Source: Amaranthus tricolor (taxonomy: Eukaryota > Streptophyta > Magnoliopsida > Caryophyllales > Amaranthaceae). From it: a stretch of 64,000 bases of DNA. Of this stretch, positions 35,591 to 46,300 are shown piece by piece. Within the stretch, counting starts at the first letter, position 1. Each line of letters opens with the position of its first letter. A program made the translations under genes and the position numbers. Below the pieces are notes generated by a model, which saw only the letters and a program-made list of their open reading frames with translations, had not been told where the DNA came from and did not search any database. The DNA is taken from the NCBI RefSeq assembly GCF_026212465.1, contig NC_080056.1, forward strand, positions 22,566,464-22,630,463. The letters run 5' to 3'.

Positions 35591-35740
35591 GAATTGGAGA
35601 GAGTAAAATATAGTTATTCATCTTCACAATAAATCAAGTATAATCATCGACCACAATCATTGAAGATTGGTCGACATGAGAATAGAACTCTACCAACAAA
35701 AATAAAGTAGAATAAGAATTTAAAGAAGCAAAAGTTAATA

Positions 35741-35992
35741 CTCCCTCCTATTCACTTTAGGTGTCCCATTTACTTTTGAGATACTATTCATCTATCACTC
35801 CTAAATTGCATTTTATTATTAATCTATAAGTTAAAATATAGTTATGTGGGATCTTATTTGATTCGTTTTGATGTAAAGATTATTAATATCAACTTTTTAT
35901 AATTATACATAACTTGATAAATTAAGGATTAAATAAGTGCATTGGATAAAGTGCACAAAGTAAATGAGACACTTATGATGAATAGGAGGGAG
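35741..35992 (+). mobile_element. Complete Stowaway (Tc1/mariner-type) MITE
   Basis: 252 bp with termini CTCCCTCCTATTCA and TGAATAGGAGGGAG, perfect inverted repeats over 14 bases, flanked by TA on both sides (35739-35740 and 35993-35994). Non-coding and AT-rich, as expected for this MITE class. Confidence 0.92.
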
Positions 35993-37159
35993 TATCAATT
36001 ATGACGAAGAAAGTAGTATAACGAATTAAAATAAAACAAGGTAGAAAGTAGGAGTAAAACAAAAACGCAAACTGAAAAATTAAGTAGAAAATAACAGTAA
36101 AACAAACTAAGAGAAAAAATAGTTTTTTAATACCAGATGTGTCCCAATGGCCAATTCCGAAGCGGAGAATTAAGAATAACCCAAAAATTATTTAAAAAAG
36201 AACAATATAAAATTTTTCCTGTTGAAAAAGAGCAACTCAGAAATTACAATAAAACCCTAAAACACTGATTATTCCCCATCTCTAACAATTCAGAGCTTTT
36301 TCCTTAGACTAACAATGTTACTACAAGAAGGAAGAAGATGAATTGGGTAAAATTAGGGTCTTTAGGAACAAATATTTAACAATGAAGTAATTGTGGACAA
36401 AAAATCTAAGGTAGTGAAGGATTATATTCCAGAAAAATATAATACATATTAAATATGTATAGTATAAGCTCAATGATGATATATCTAATACTGATTTTCT
36501 ACCTTAGATTCAATATAATATTTGACAGGATTAGAACAACTTAAAACGATTGGACAATCAAAAGCTTGTATTGGTTTCTTAATGTCATTTAATTTGATTT
36601 AATTCATGTTGGGACCTTTTTTTGGCATACTGGTAACTTATAATAAATGTGATCAGTGATGATGTTGTTGGTGACTTATATAAAAGTACATAATGATGAT
36701 ATGTCTAAAAACGATTTTGTTTCATAAAATCGATAAAAGCTTTGATTGTGACTTTTATTAAATGTGTTAAATTATGTTATATTTTCAGCCTGTGCTCAAA
36801 TTTGATAAAAGATTTGAGAGCATTGTCATTCTTCTCCTTCGCTTTAAAAGATGACCATTGTTTCTACTTAGAAGTATATTTCATTACTTTTTCATTAAAC
36901 AAGCAGCAGATTAACAATAGTATTATAGCATTTACTCATTTGAATTGGTTGTTTCTTTATAGCGAACATATACCGTCTTTAATACTTTTCATCTCTTAGT
37001 TGGTTGGTGCTTCCTACTACTACATATACATCTTTAGCTCTTGCGTCTTCACACATTTGCAACACATGACATTATAATATTTTCATTCGTATTAATGTTA
37101 ATAGACATGTATAAAATAACATTATGAATTTTGAAAATATAACTTGGGGTACCGCATGT
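35993..37159. other. AT-rich interval, nothing recognised
   Basis: An 85-codon ORF at 36742-36999 has no domain and is rich in hydrophobic and low-complexity residues. No termini or tandem repeats seen. Confidence 0.4.
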
Positions 37160-37260
37160 CACTACTGAAAAACATGGAACTTTTAGACGCTTCCTTTTAG
37201 ACACTTTAGCAACCGTCTAAAAAAACGGAGCCGTTAGACGCTTAATCTTCGACGGTTTAA
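37160..37260 (+). repeat. CACTA terminus and subterminal repeats
   Basis: CACTACTGAAAAA followed by repeated agacgctt / gtctaaa motifs in both orientations within 95 bp. Confidence 0.8.
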
Positions 37261-37450
37261 AGAGTTGGAAATTAGTTCATTAAAAGGGTCAAAAAAATTT
37301 AAAAAAAAAAAAAGAAAAACAAGTGTAATACAAATTGAAATCCCGCTTATTCTAAAACCCAACTCCAAAATCCCGCTCTGTTGTATACATTCTAAAATCC
37401 CGCATTTTTATAACCCTAACCCATGTTCTTCTTCTTCAGCCACACCGTAC

Positions 37451-38170
37451 TAGGGATGGTCATGGGGCAGGTCTGGAGCGGGTCTGGCCAGACCCGGACC
37501 CGGAGCCTTTTATTTTTTATGGATCCTGACCTGGTTTCGGACCCTAATGGTCATAAATTTTAAGACCCAGACCCAGACCCAGACCCTACGGATCTGACGG
37601 ATGTAGGGTCTTTAATAGGTCTTATACAAAGCCTCTTTGATTTGTCAAAATCGAACTTTTGCGAGTCTCTTTGTATTTTGTAAGCAACTTATTATCGTAT
37701 TAAAAACACTTGTTCGAGTGCATAAAATTCAAATAGAAAATAATCATTAAAACGTAAAAACATTTGTCTAAATACATAATTAAAAATCAAATTTAAAAGA
37801 CTAAATGCGATACATAATTTATATTAGAGGAGAAAGAAAAAGTTATGGTTACTGGACACTGGTACTGCGATAGTGCCTTACTAGTTACTTGATTGAGATT
37901 AACGAGAAGGCAAATTAGGCAATCAATATTCAAGGCATTATATATTAATAATAAAAAATTAATATTAGAATTTAGAAATCAGAAATTCAAAATATAAAAT
38001 TTAAAAGTTTAGGGTCCGGGTCCGGGTCTTCACCTTAGGACCCATCAAATATTTTTTGGATCCAGATCTAACCCGGATCCGATGGGTCTCAAAAATTAAG
38101 ACCCAGACCCTTTAAAAAGGGGCGGGTCCGGAACGGGTTCAACAGGGTCCTGAACCGATGACCATCCCTA
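37451..38170. mobile_element. Non-autonomous hAT element (720 bp), perfect 8-bp TSD
   Basis: Termini TAGGGATGGTCAT and ATGACCATCCCTA form a perfect 13-base inverted repeat. The flanks are caccgtac on both sides (37443-37450 and 38171-38178). Both ends are dense in gacccgga / gggtccgg motifs. No transposase is encoded. The terminus differs by one base over TAGGGATGGCCAT from the hAT at 13,916, so the two probably belong to related groups. Confidence 0.95.
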
Positions 38171-38393
38171 CACCGTACCTTAACCGCCGTTCTTCTTCTT
38201 CAGCGACCCCTAAACCCTGTTCTTCTTCTTCTTTAGAACATATCATCACCGGTCGGCCTTATACTTTTCTTGTAAATTTCTTGTAAATTATTAAACAAAA
38301 TGAAAATTGGTTAGAGTGACTATCGTCTAATGAACACAACCTATAGTACATGGCCAATAATTTTAATTCCTTATAACTTACCTCCATGGTTGT

Positions 38394-38968
38394 TGTTACG
38401 GTCCGGTTTAAGTGACCCAAAAAATCATATGAAAACATGATCCCGGTTCACAAACGGACACAAATAAATTTTTTTTTTTGATTCGGATCGTCAACGTTCC
38501 AACGGTAAAGGAATATGGTCAACGCAAGAAACAACGCCAAACAAAGAAAACAAGTCAGCGGAAGTCTTTACATACAACTTGAGAGCCTACCGGCCTCTAG
38601 ACTAGTTAAAAAGTTGTACGAAATAAAAAGAAAAACGTCATAAACTTTCGTTACATAAACCGAGTTATTTCGACTCATAAACTTATTACAAAATATATTT
38701 TAGTCTTGATGGTTACGGGTTCTAAGCTGAGTCCTCACTCCAGCCCCCACCTGCAATCAACCTACTGCACGTCGTGTGACAACACGTAGCAGGTTCCAAA
38801 GAACAACCAATACACGTCAGAGACTTCATACATATGTCAAACAGGTTGAATACAAGCATTGTATTTATCCTAGCAGCAAAGGCTCTAATATATATTCATT
38901 ATTCAATATCTCCAATCTTATAACGTTGCCCGTCCTGTTCGGGTCGTTCAAGTATAAATTCAAATATT
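38394..38968 (-). repeat. Truncated 3' LTR of the gypsy element
   Basis: Aligns base for base, with few differences, to 41,324-41,950 of the 5' LTR apart from a ~60-bp internal segment. Its start is lost at the fusion with protease. Confidence 0.88.
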
Positions 38969-39243
38969 GCCCGTCCTCTAAGCCTTCCATATCAAACACA
39001 TACAAGTCACTAGGAAAAATGACCTTCCCTATTCTTAAGGGCACTTCCTTATACAATCTATCATAATTGTACAATCTTCCCGATGGAACAGCCACTATAT
39101 AAGAAACTTTTTCAAATGTTCCTAAATTCAACTCCTCTACTTTACTCTTTGCAAGAAATGAACATGTTGCACCCGAGTCAAAAAGTACATTAACAACTAC
39201 TGAATGAACGGTGAACGTACTTGTAACTACATCCGTTGCTTGG
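38969..39243 (-). pseudogene. Gypsy protease fragment fused to LTR
   Basis: A frame continuous with the end of gag but shifted by one or two bases reads VVVNVLFDSGATCSFLAKSK, with the DSGA active site of RVP-type protease (about 39190), then SYIVAVPSGRLYNYDRLYKE and FPSDLYVFDMEGLEDGQY. After this the frame runs into LTR sequence at about 38968. The junction lies in a ttgcccgtcct stretch that also occurs in the LTR, implying microhomology-mediated deletion of the rest of pol. Confidence 0.8.
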
Positions 39244-40470
39244 TCAGCTTCCCTTGCACTGACGGCAGTTACCCGTCCACCAAACGGCTTTTATTTCTTC
39301 CACTTGATTACCCCCATGTTGCATACCTGACCCTTCGATTCGGTTTCTATCCACCCGGCCCTTTCCCCTACTAATAGGTCGCTGAAACCTCTGAGCAGTG
39401 TTTCCATGATTACCATTTTCGTACTGCAGGTTGACTTGCTTTTCGAAGTTATTCAAATTCTGCTGCCGGTGCTGCCCACCCGGCTGTTGACTCCCACTCC
39501 CTTTCTTGATGTAGCATTTATACTCCCTATGTCCCCTCTTGTGGCAAAAATTACATTCAACCAAATTCCCATCACAATTCTTTCCAGGATAGTTTCCCCT
39601 GCATCTTCTACAGAAATATTTCCTTTCATTGCCATCTCGGTACAGTAATGGCTTAGCAGGCTTCATGTCTCCCCTAAACCCAGAATTTGTACTAGATCTA
39701 CTTCCCTGAAAATTTTCGAAAGTTCTAGCTTTCTTTTGATAAAAGTCCGACGAAATCCCTAATGTTTGGCCTGCAATCTCCTTCCTCTTCTCAGAGCCCT
39801 TACCCTTCTCTTTTTTGTTCTCCTTCCTCAGAATGTTTTCTATTTGAGACGCACGCTTGTACATCTGTTCCAGGGTGTTATAGCGGTCGCTCTCAATATG
39901 TTTTTGAATGTCATATGACAATCCCAGTTCAAATCGCTGCATCTTTTTCTCCTTAGTGGGAACATCGTCAGGACAGTAATGAATATATTCCATAAACTTT
40001 CGGTAATATTCATCAATAGTCATGTCTCCCATCTCCAAACGAGCGAACTCGTTTGACTTATCTTTTCTCACGTGCAAAGGGTATAATTTCTCTCGCATAG
40101 CCCTTTTAAAAAAATTCCCATTAAAGACTCCATTAGTTTGTTCTAATAACCCAGATCTACTATTTGCCCACCAATAGTCGGCTTCACCAACCAAATAAAA
40201 CGCAGCCTGGTTGACCTTCAGTTCCTCTGGGCATTCAACCACATCAAAAAGTTTGTCAAATTCCCTTAACCAAAGCTCGAGATCCGATGGTTCCCCCTTA
40301 CCATTGAAAGTCGAGGGTTTGCTCTGACTGATCCTCTTACTCATATCAGAGGCTAATTCCGACACAGATCTCTCTCGTGGAGTGCCCACATCCGTAAGAG
40401 CTCTTACTAAACTCCTTAGTGTACGGTTGGCACTGTTTCTAGAAAGTCTCTTTCTTGACAAAGGAGGCAT
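39244..40470 (-). CDS. Ty3/gypsy Gag polyprotein
   Basis: A 408-codon open frame. Residues ~50-240 form the retrotransposon gag (capsid) domain: STFNGKGEPSDLELWLREF, AAFYLVGEADYWW and ARLEMGDMTIDEYYRKFMEY are the usual blocks. A Lys/Glu-rich segment (~225-245) follows, then two zinc-binding parts: CRRCRGNYPGKNC and a CCHC knuckle CNFCHKRGHREYKC (C-X2-C-X4-H-X4-C, about residues 312-325). The C-terminus is Gln/Asn-rich. It would package element RNA in cytoplasmic particles. The ATG at 40468-40470 follows the stop of the upstream ORF by 6 bases. No internal stop, so the protein may still be made, but it ends before protease because of a frame change. Confidence 0.88.
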   Translation of the reverse strand: MPPLSRKRLSRNSANRTLRSLVRALTDVGTPRERSVSELASDMSKRISQSKPSTFNGKGEPSDLELWLREFDKLFDVVECPEELKVNQAAFYLVGEADYWWANSRSGLLEQTNGVFNGNFFKRAMREKLYPLHVRKDKSNEFARLEMGDMTIDEYYRKFMEYIHYCPDDVPTKEKKMQRFELGLSYDIQKHIESDRYNTLEQMYKRASQIENILRKENKKEKGKGSEKRKEIAGQTLGISSDFYQKKARTFENFQGSRSSTNSGFRGDMKPAKPLLYRDGNERKYFCRRCRGNYPGKNCDGNLVECNFCHKRGHREYKCYIKKGSGSQQPGGQHRQQNLNNFEKQVNLQYENGNHGNTAQRFQRPISRGKGRVDRNRIEGSGMQHGGNQVEEIKAVWWTGNCRQCKGS

Positions 40471-40476
40471 CTTATT

Positions 40477-41160
40477 TTAACGCCAAGCGTCCCAAGTGTC
40501 AGCACTCTCATCATAGCTTGCTAAGTCAAAGTCCTCATCATTTGCATCTTCCCCAGAATCAGAGCTGGAGTTCAAGTGCGCATCTTCTGATTCACTATCA
40601 CTATTCCTAGGGTGGTCTATTGGTACTTCCTCCACGTCTTCTTCGGGATCCTCTTCATTTGAGCAACTCCTATCAAACCCAGTCCCATATCCATACAGAT
40701 CATAGTGCGACCCCCAATTGCCACTCTTATCTTCGTTGCAAATCTCTACATAATTAGGTGGTTCTCGCTTAGGCTTCCACATTTCGACATCACTCTCCGA
40801 TTGAACCTCGATTTCCACTAGTGGAGGGTTGGGTAGGTTCCGCTCCTTCAAGGGTTCCATGACCACATCAGTGTCGTCTGATATGTGGGGCTCGCCTTCC
40901 TCCTCGGGTTCTACATTTTTCCTAGATTCGGACAAACGACGTAACTCATTTAGGTCTAAATCTAAATCATAACATACCCTATCAGCCTTTGCCTTAACCA
41001 TGCGCATCCTCTTCCTATAATCTCGGATACTTTCACCATCCCTTATTTTCCAAATGTCAGCATTGGAGACTTCTCTCCAGGCAGTCTCTAGGTCAAACAT
41101 CAGTATCTTACTAGACTTCCCGGGGGTGAGTGAGTCCAAGGGTGTTTTTCCCTTATCCAT
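40477..41160 (-). CDS. Extra acidic ORF upstream of gypsy gag
   Basis: An open frame of 227 codons from the Met at 41160 (MDKGKTPLDSLTPGKSSK); an earlier in-frame Met at 41250 would add 30 residues but lies close to the primer site. The N-terminal third has basic and helical stretches (IRDYRKRMRMVKAKADRV). The C-terminal half is strongly acidic with Ser/Asp/Glu runs. No known domain is recognised. Six bases separate its TAA from the gag ATG, like a two-ORF message. It could be a lineage-specific accessory or nucleic-acid-binding protein, or an N-terminal gag extension separated by mutation. Function unknown. Confidence 0.6.
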   Translation of the reverse strand: MDKGKTPLDSLTPGKSSKILMFDLETAWREVSNADIWKIRDGESIRDYRKRMRMVKAKADRVCYDLDLDLNELRRLSESRKNVEPEEEGEPHISDDTDVVMEPLKERNLPNPPLVEIEVQSESDVEMWKPKREPPNYVEICNEDKSGNWGSHYDLYGYGTGFDRSCSNEEDPEEDVEEVPIDHPRNSDSESEDAHLNSSSDSGEDANDEDFDLASYDESADTWDAWR

Positions 41161-41309
41161 ATATCCTAATTCTTCACGAAAGTACAAACAAAACATTACT
41201 TTCACAAACAACCTACAACGCAAACACATTCCAACAATTTTACGTCCCAACGACTACTTCCCAACTCTCTACTAAGGTTGTTAATTCCTTTATCATATGA
41301 GGAACGTTG

Positions 41310-41323
41310 GCTCTGATACCAAT
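41310..41323 (-). promoter_or_regulatory. Primer-binding site (tRNA-iMet) of the gypsy element
   Basis: The minus strand reads ATTGGTATCAGAGCC directly after the LTR end GTTACA, matching the initiator tRNA-Met 3' end. Confidence 0.88.
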
Positions 41324-42779
41324 TGTAACGGCCCGGTTTAAGTGACCCGAAAAATCATATGAAAACATGATCCCGGTTCATAAACGGACACAAATAAATT
41401 TTTTTTTTACTCGGATCGTCAACGTTCCAACGGTAAAGGAATATGGTCAACGCAAGAAACAACGCCAAACAAAGAAAACAAGTCAGCGGAAGTCTTTACA
41501 TACAACTCGAGAGCCTACCGGCCTCTAGACTAGCTAAAAAGTTGTAGAAATAAAAAGAAAAACGTCATAAACTTTCGTTACATAAACTAAGTTATTTCGA
41601 ATCATAAACTTATTACAAAATATATCTTAGTCTTGATGGTTACGGGTTCTAAGCTGAGTCCTCACTCCAGCCCCCACCTGCAATCAACCTACTGCACGTC
41701 GTGTGACAACACGTAGCAGGTTCCAAAGAACAACCAATACACGTCAGAGACTTCATACATATGTCAAACAGGTTGAATACAAGCATTGTGTTTATCCTAG
41801 CATGCAAAGGCTCTAATATATATTCATTATTCAATATCTCCAATCTTGTAACATTGCCCGTCCTGTTTGGGTCGTTCAAGTATAAACCATTTATTTCTTT
41901 TAGATAATTCCAACTTGTAACGTTGCCCGTCCTGTTCGGGTCGTTCAAGTATAAATTCAAATATTTTTGGTGGAATACACTTGGGAGAGCTAATCCCAAG
42001 GCAACCACCGACCTAAGACGTTGCCCGTCCTGTTCGGGCCGCCAAATGCTAAAGTATGCATACCCCCATGGTGACCGTAATGATCCAAAACTGCCATGGG
42101 AACAATAATATAATAAACCAAACCAATCGTTAACCCCTTTGGGTAACATAACCAAGCGCCAACCCCTTTAGGTGACAAACACATAAATTCTCAATTTCCA
42201 ATTAATTATTTCATATTATTGGAGGTGTGTAATCCTTATGTGATTTACAATGCCTCGATTAGAAATGAAACAACACTACTTGCACAACCATATAAACAGT
42301 ATGGTCTAAGCGTGTATCTTAAACGCTGCAAACACACGTTGCTCAAGCACAATAGGAATTTTGCCCTCTTATAAATCGAGGTCCTATATAACATACACAA
42401 AACGATCACATATTAGATCGTATTTACACATTTAATCCACTCCATACCACTAAGATATCACTAAGACTTGATAATTTTAAATGTTTTCATCCAATTTCCA
42501 ATGATTCCAAAAATTAATTTCTGACCAGAAACTTTATTGGCCATTTCAGACATTGTAGAAAATTCAAATGAAAAATCCAACTTCGCCGTTGCGTTCGGAA
42601 CGCGTCAATTACCTTGGGTACAAAATTTCATAATTTCTAACATCCATTTACTATTTTTAATTATTTTAAGCGTTTAACAAGTTTTTAACGCAACGGTGCT
42701 TAAAACAACGGAAAACGACTAACGTTTCCGAGTCGGTACCTCTAACGAGGCGGAACAGCTGCTGCCGCCGACATTTATA

Positions 42780-42858
<79 letters not shown>

Positions 42859-43927
42859 TTATTCATTATTATTATTAGTTTATATATACATTATCAACCC
42901 TTTTTAAATTTCATGACCAAAATAACTCTTGCAAGGTCAAATTCACAAAATCCTTCAAGAGACTTGAAATTTCATAAATTATGATAACTAAATTAAATAC
43001 TTAATTGTCTTAACAAATTAAATTTTGTAGAGAATTACAAAAATAAATCACTCTTTTAAATCAAGACACACATATATATAAATATAACACAATCCTTCAA
43101 GTAAATCAAATTTTGCTAAAGGATTATTAAACCCTTGGATGACTACATAACTTAATCCATACCAACTTAATTTCTACTAACAAATTGAAATTTAGTTAGA
43201 GAAATTTAAACCAAAAAAGAAATTTATTGGAATATCAACAAAACTCAATTCTTATAAAAAATTTAAACTTTGTTAAAGAATATAAATCAAGAACATAACT
43301 TAATCCTTTTAACAAAATTAAGGTTTATTAAAGGATTGTTAAATAAAATTACATAAAAATATACTCAATCCTCCTCAAAGTCATAGGATATTATCATACA
43401 TAAAATGTAATTCATCTTAGAAAACTTTGTATATAAAATCTATAACTAGCAATTCAATTAAACTTACCTCTTTGATCAAAAGATTGAATGGAAGAACAAG
43501 AGAACAATTTTTTTTCTTGAAATGCCGAATCACAAGCCCAAAGGAGAGAATTTTTCTGTTTTTTTTTTGTTCAATTGGAAGCTTAGAAGGGTGAACAACT
43601 CAAATGGTTTTCAAAAGGATTAATAGGCAATTAAGGGATGAGCTTAATGTGCCTTAATACACACTTATGAGAGGAGTTACAAGACTCCTCCCATTCCTTC
43701 ACACAACCGGTCACCCTTCACCTTCCCTAATCTTTTACTTTTTTTAATTAATTAATTAATTAATTATATAATTGTCTCTTTTGTTTTTGTTAAAAGTAGA
43801 AAAGAAATATTACGCAATAACAACGTATGCGATAAAACGCGTTACCGTTAAATAAACTTACTTCGTTTCTTATAATTAAACATGTAAAATAATATAATTT
43901 AAATCCGATAATTTACGGGGTGTTACA
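41324..43927 (-). repeat. Complete 5' LTR of the gypsy element (2.6 kb)
   Basis: On the plus strand it runs TGTAACGGCCC to GGGGTGTTACA. It contains partly duplicated segments: the motif ttgcccgtcctgttcgggtc occurs at about 41,856, 41,922 and 42,022. An (ATT)n tract lies at 42,780-42,858, which yields a meaningless poly-Ile ORF. Short ORFs at 41,649-42,184 are LTR sequence, not genes. Confidence 0.88.
42780..42858. repeat. (ATT)n microsatellite
   Basis: About 26 uninterrupted ATT units, then a few imperfect ones to 42,878. Confidence 0.95.
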
Positions 43928-44166
43928 TTTGTGTATGAAGCCATCTTCATTTATTTTGTCGATGCTCATTCTTGGCAAGGAAGGGCCAGGGAATAATATT
44001 GACATTTATAATGTCCTTTGATACATGAGTTGAAATTGTTGTGGAAAGGCGTCAATGTTTTTGATTCGTACACTAATGTGAATTTCAAACTTCAAGCAGC
44101 TTTAATGTGGACAATTAACGACTTTCCAGCTTACGCCATGTTCATTGGAAAGAAAATATAGATGTG
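43928..44166 (+). pseudogene. CACTA 4 Tnp2 fragment
   Basis: The plus strand reads ILGKEGPGNNIDIYNV (frame break), HELKLLWKGVNVFDSYTN and AALMWTINDFPAYA. This matches the segment of Tnp2 seen at 22.75-22.55 kb (ISGPKQLGNDINLYLA, then NDFPAYG). It is followed by an acidic stretch and a donor-like GTATAC near 44197. Everything before and after this 80-codon piece of Tnp2 is gone. Its left edge is the gypsy insertion. Confidence 0.85.
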
Positions 44167-44275
44167 GATCCAGATGAGGTTGTCCAAGTAGAAGGTATAC
44201 ATACTTAAATGATCTTAATATGCATATTTGATATAAATTGTGCATTTATTATTAATTGCTTTTTCGATTAACCAG

Positions 44276-45780
44276 AGATAACAGAGAATGAGTCTCCCAA
44301 ATTAGGAATAATGGAGGGGACTATAGTTGCTAGGCATGTTTGGTGTTTACCATCAGGAAGAGGGATCATTGTTCATTTTAATAAATATGATCAACCAATT
44401 AGAAGGGGGGGACTTGTACTTGTTCATTTTCTGTCTGAATTGTCAAAAGATGGAACCTTTTGTCCACTTGGAGCACAAAATTGGAAGTGTGTTGATGATC
44501 ATTACAAGTAAAGGATCATTAAAACGGTTTGGGTATGCATTAAATATTCTTTATTATTATAATTTGATATTACTATTCTCACTATATGGTTATTTGACAA
44601 AGGAGATTCTCACCATATGTATAGGATAAATTTGTGTTACTTGATACAAGTTTCGTCAAATGATATTGTCACATATAAATATGAAGTGGAAGCATTACAA
44701 GTGGGAGCTTCAAAGGGACTATTATCAGCCTAATGTGACAAAGGAGAAGATAATTGAGAATATGCCTAAAAATGTGATAAAAGAACAGTGTATTAGCTTG
44801 GTTTCTTACTAGACCTTAGAAAAGTTCAAGGTATTTATACATAGTGTATTATAACATATTATAACAAACTAATAATTTCACATTGACAGAAATTATCAAC
44901 ACAGGGAAAAAGAGCTCGTGAAATAAATAATCATGTACATACTATTGGGTCAAAGAGTTATGCTCAATGGGAAACTGAATTTGTAATTATGAATACAATT
45001 ATTGTTATTGCTTATAATGAGACAATTGCATTTGCTTGTTTTTGCTGTTGCTAGGTTACTTAAATTTAATTTATGACGCCTATATTTGTGATAAGTTTAT
45101 TTCTTTGGGATAATCCGTTACTTTTAAATAGGTTAAGTTAAATCATAGAGAACCTAGTGGGCTAGAAATGTGGAAACGTACACACACTACAAAGAGTGGT
45201 GGTTATGTAGAGGGTACATCCACTCAAGAATTCATGGTATATTAGAGTATTTAATTGGAAACATTTATCATTATGACAAATGTGATTGCATATTTCATTT
45301 ATACTTTTGTATTGTTATAGGACATTGCTGAAAGTAGGGTTAATAAACGTTTACATGATTCGAAACAACCTCGTGAGGTGATTGAGACAGAAGTTCTTAA
45401 TGAGATGATGTATCAACAAGACAAACCTAATCAGTGTGTTGTTGGTTATGGTCATGGGTTTAGTAGATCTCACGTGTTTGGTATTGAAGCTCAATTACGA
45501 ATGAAACAACAAGATAGGTGATTGTGGTGGTACTTTAAGTGATTTTATGGGGCTTAAATCCTACCTATTGTCTGTTGAGAGAAAAAGTGATGAGGTTATG
45601 AGAAAAAATGATGAGATTATTTCCCAATTACAAAACAAAATGATGAGGTTACTTCCCAACTTTTTAAAAAAAAATTAAGCAGTTGAAGAATTAAGAGCTC
45701 AAAATCAAAAAATTCTCACTCAGCTTGCATTAGTCTTAGATCAATTACAACAAAATCAAATGACAAGTAAAAATCATTAT
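44276..45780 (+). pseudogene. CACTA 4 second ORF (Transposase_24 / TNPA-like), multi-exon
   Basis: Exon 1 (44276-44510) starts after CCAG and holds VWCLPSGRGIIVHFNKYDQP and a W-K-C-V-D motif, diagnostic of the Ptta/En/Spm family. Exon 2 (about 44650-44830) has WELQRDYYQPNVTKEKI and ends LEKFK at a GGTA donor. Exon 3 (44889-44985) has KRAREINNHVHTIGSKSYAQ. Exon 4 (45132-45236) has EPSGLEMWKRTHTTK. Exon 5 (45321-45520) has NQCVVGYGHGFSRSHVFG. A final piece at 45675-45765 has a Gln-rich coiled-coil tail. Introns have GT/AG ends where visible. A stop at 44808 and others show decay, but the exon order is intact. Confidence 0.82.
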
Positions 45781-46300
45781 TATTTTTATCATCCATCGAA
45801 TCTTTTTCATATATTACTTTTTAGTGCTTATGTAGAAGTGTAGTTTCTAGTTTTTTTATGTTATGTGCAATTATGCTTGCAGTTGGATGAAGTAGATATG
45901 ATAATGACTTATATAAAGTTTTTTATATTCATGGGGAGTTTGGTAATTAAGGTAATCCCATATTTGAAGATAATTGTTGGCCTTGAATCACAAACAGGGA
46001 GTGTGTATTTTGGCTAAAGTTAGTGCATTTTGTTTGATTTGTTGCAGATTTTTGCAGCTGATGTTCATATTATGACTCACAAATCATCTTTTGCGAAGGT
46101 CTGGACACTAGAGTGGAAATTGCAACATAATGAAAACAATTCTGCAAGCCTTCAACTTTTGACAAACTTAACTTTTAAATTTTGCTCCCTTAAACATCGA
46201 TGAAAATATATGTGTATGTGAATATTGATCAAATTAGGCACCTATTTTGCTTGGACTTTTTTAACCAAGCTACAAAAACTTAAGGTCAAAGCTACATCAA
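45781..46300. other. Likely CACTA 3' region, no terminus found
   Basis: Non-coding. No CACTA 3' terminus (CAGTAGTG-like) is seen before the copia ORF begins at 46,297. The junction of two truncated elements lies near 46,300. Confidence 0.4.

Larger units (their letters stand above)
38394..43927 (-). mobile_element. Internally deleted Ty3/gypsy element nested in CACTA 4
   Basis: On the minus strand: complete 5' LTR (43927-41324), tRNA-iMet primer site, an extra ORF, gag, a partial protease, then directly a 3' LTR lacking its first ~2 kb (38968-38394). Flanks gttgt (38389-38393) and tttgt (43928-43932) form a 5-bp duplication with one change. RT, RNase H and integrase are absent. Both LTR right ends carry the same unusual TGTAACG/TGTTACG start, and the two LTR copies are nearly identical over about 550 bp, which suggests modest age. 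Confidence 0.9.
37160..46300 (+). mobile_element. CACTA element 4, plus strand, with nested hAT MITE and gypsy; 3' end missing
   Basis: Terminus CACTACTGAAAAA at 37160, followed by ttagacgctt-type subterminal motifs (to about 37255) and a leader. After the nested insertions are removed, a Tnp2 fragment (43928-44166) and a multi-exon TNPA-like ORF (44276-45780) follow in the right order. The 3' terminus is not found: the element runs into truncated copia DNA near 46,300. Tnp2 is largely deleted, so this was a non-autonomous derivative or is a decayed copy. Confidence 0.8.

Noticed and set aside
36742..36999. 85-codon plus-strand ORF
   Set aside because: Low-complexity hydrophobic content, no motif, AT-rich surroundings.
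41649..42184. 168-codon ORF with repeated LYLNDPNRTGNV
   Set aside because: Translation of partly duplicated LTR sequence; no protein family.
42666..42866. Poly-Ile ORF
   Set aside because: Translation of an (ATT)n microsatellite inside the gypsy LTR.
45781..46300. Search for a CACTA 3' terminus
   Set aside because: No CAGTAGTG-like terminus was found, so the element is reported as truncated.
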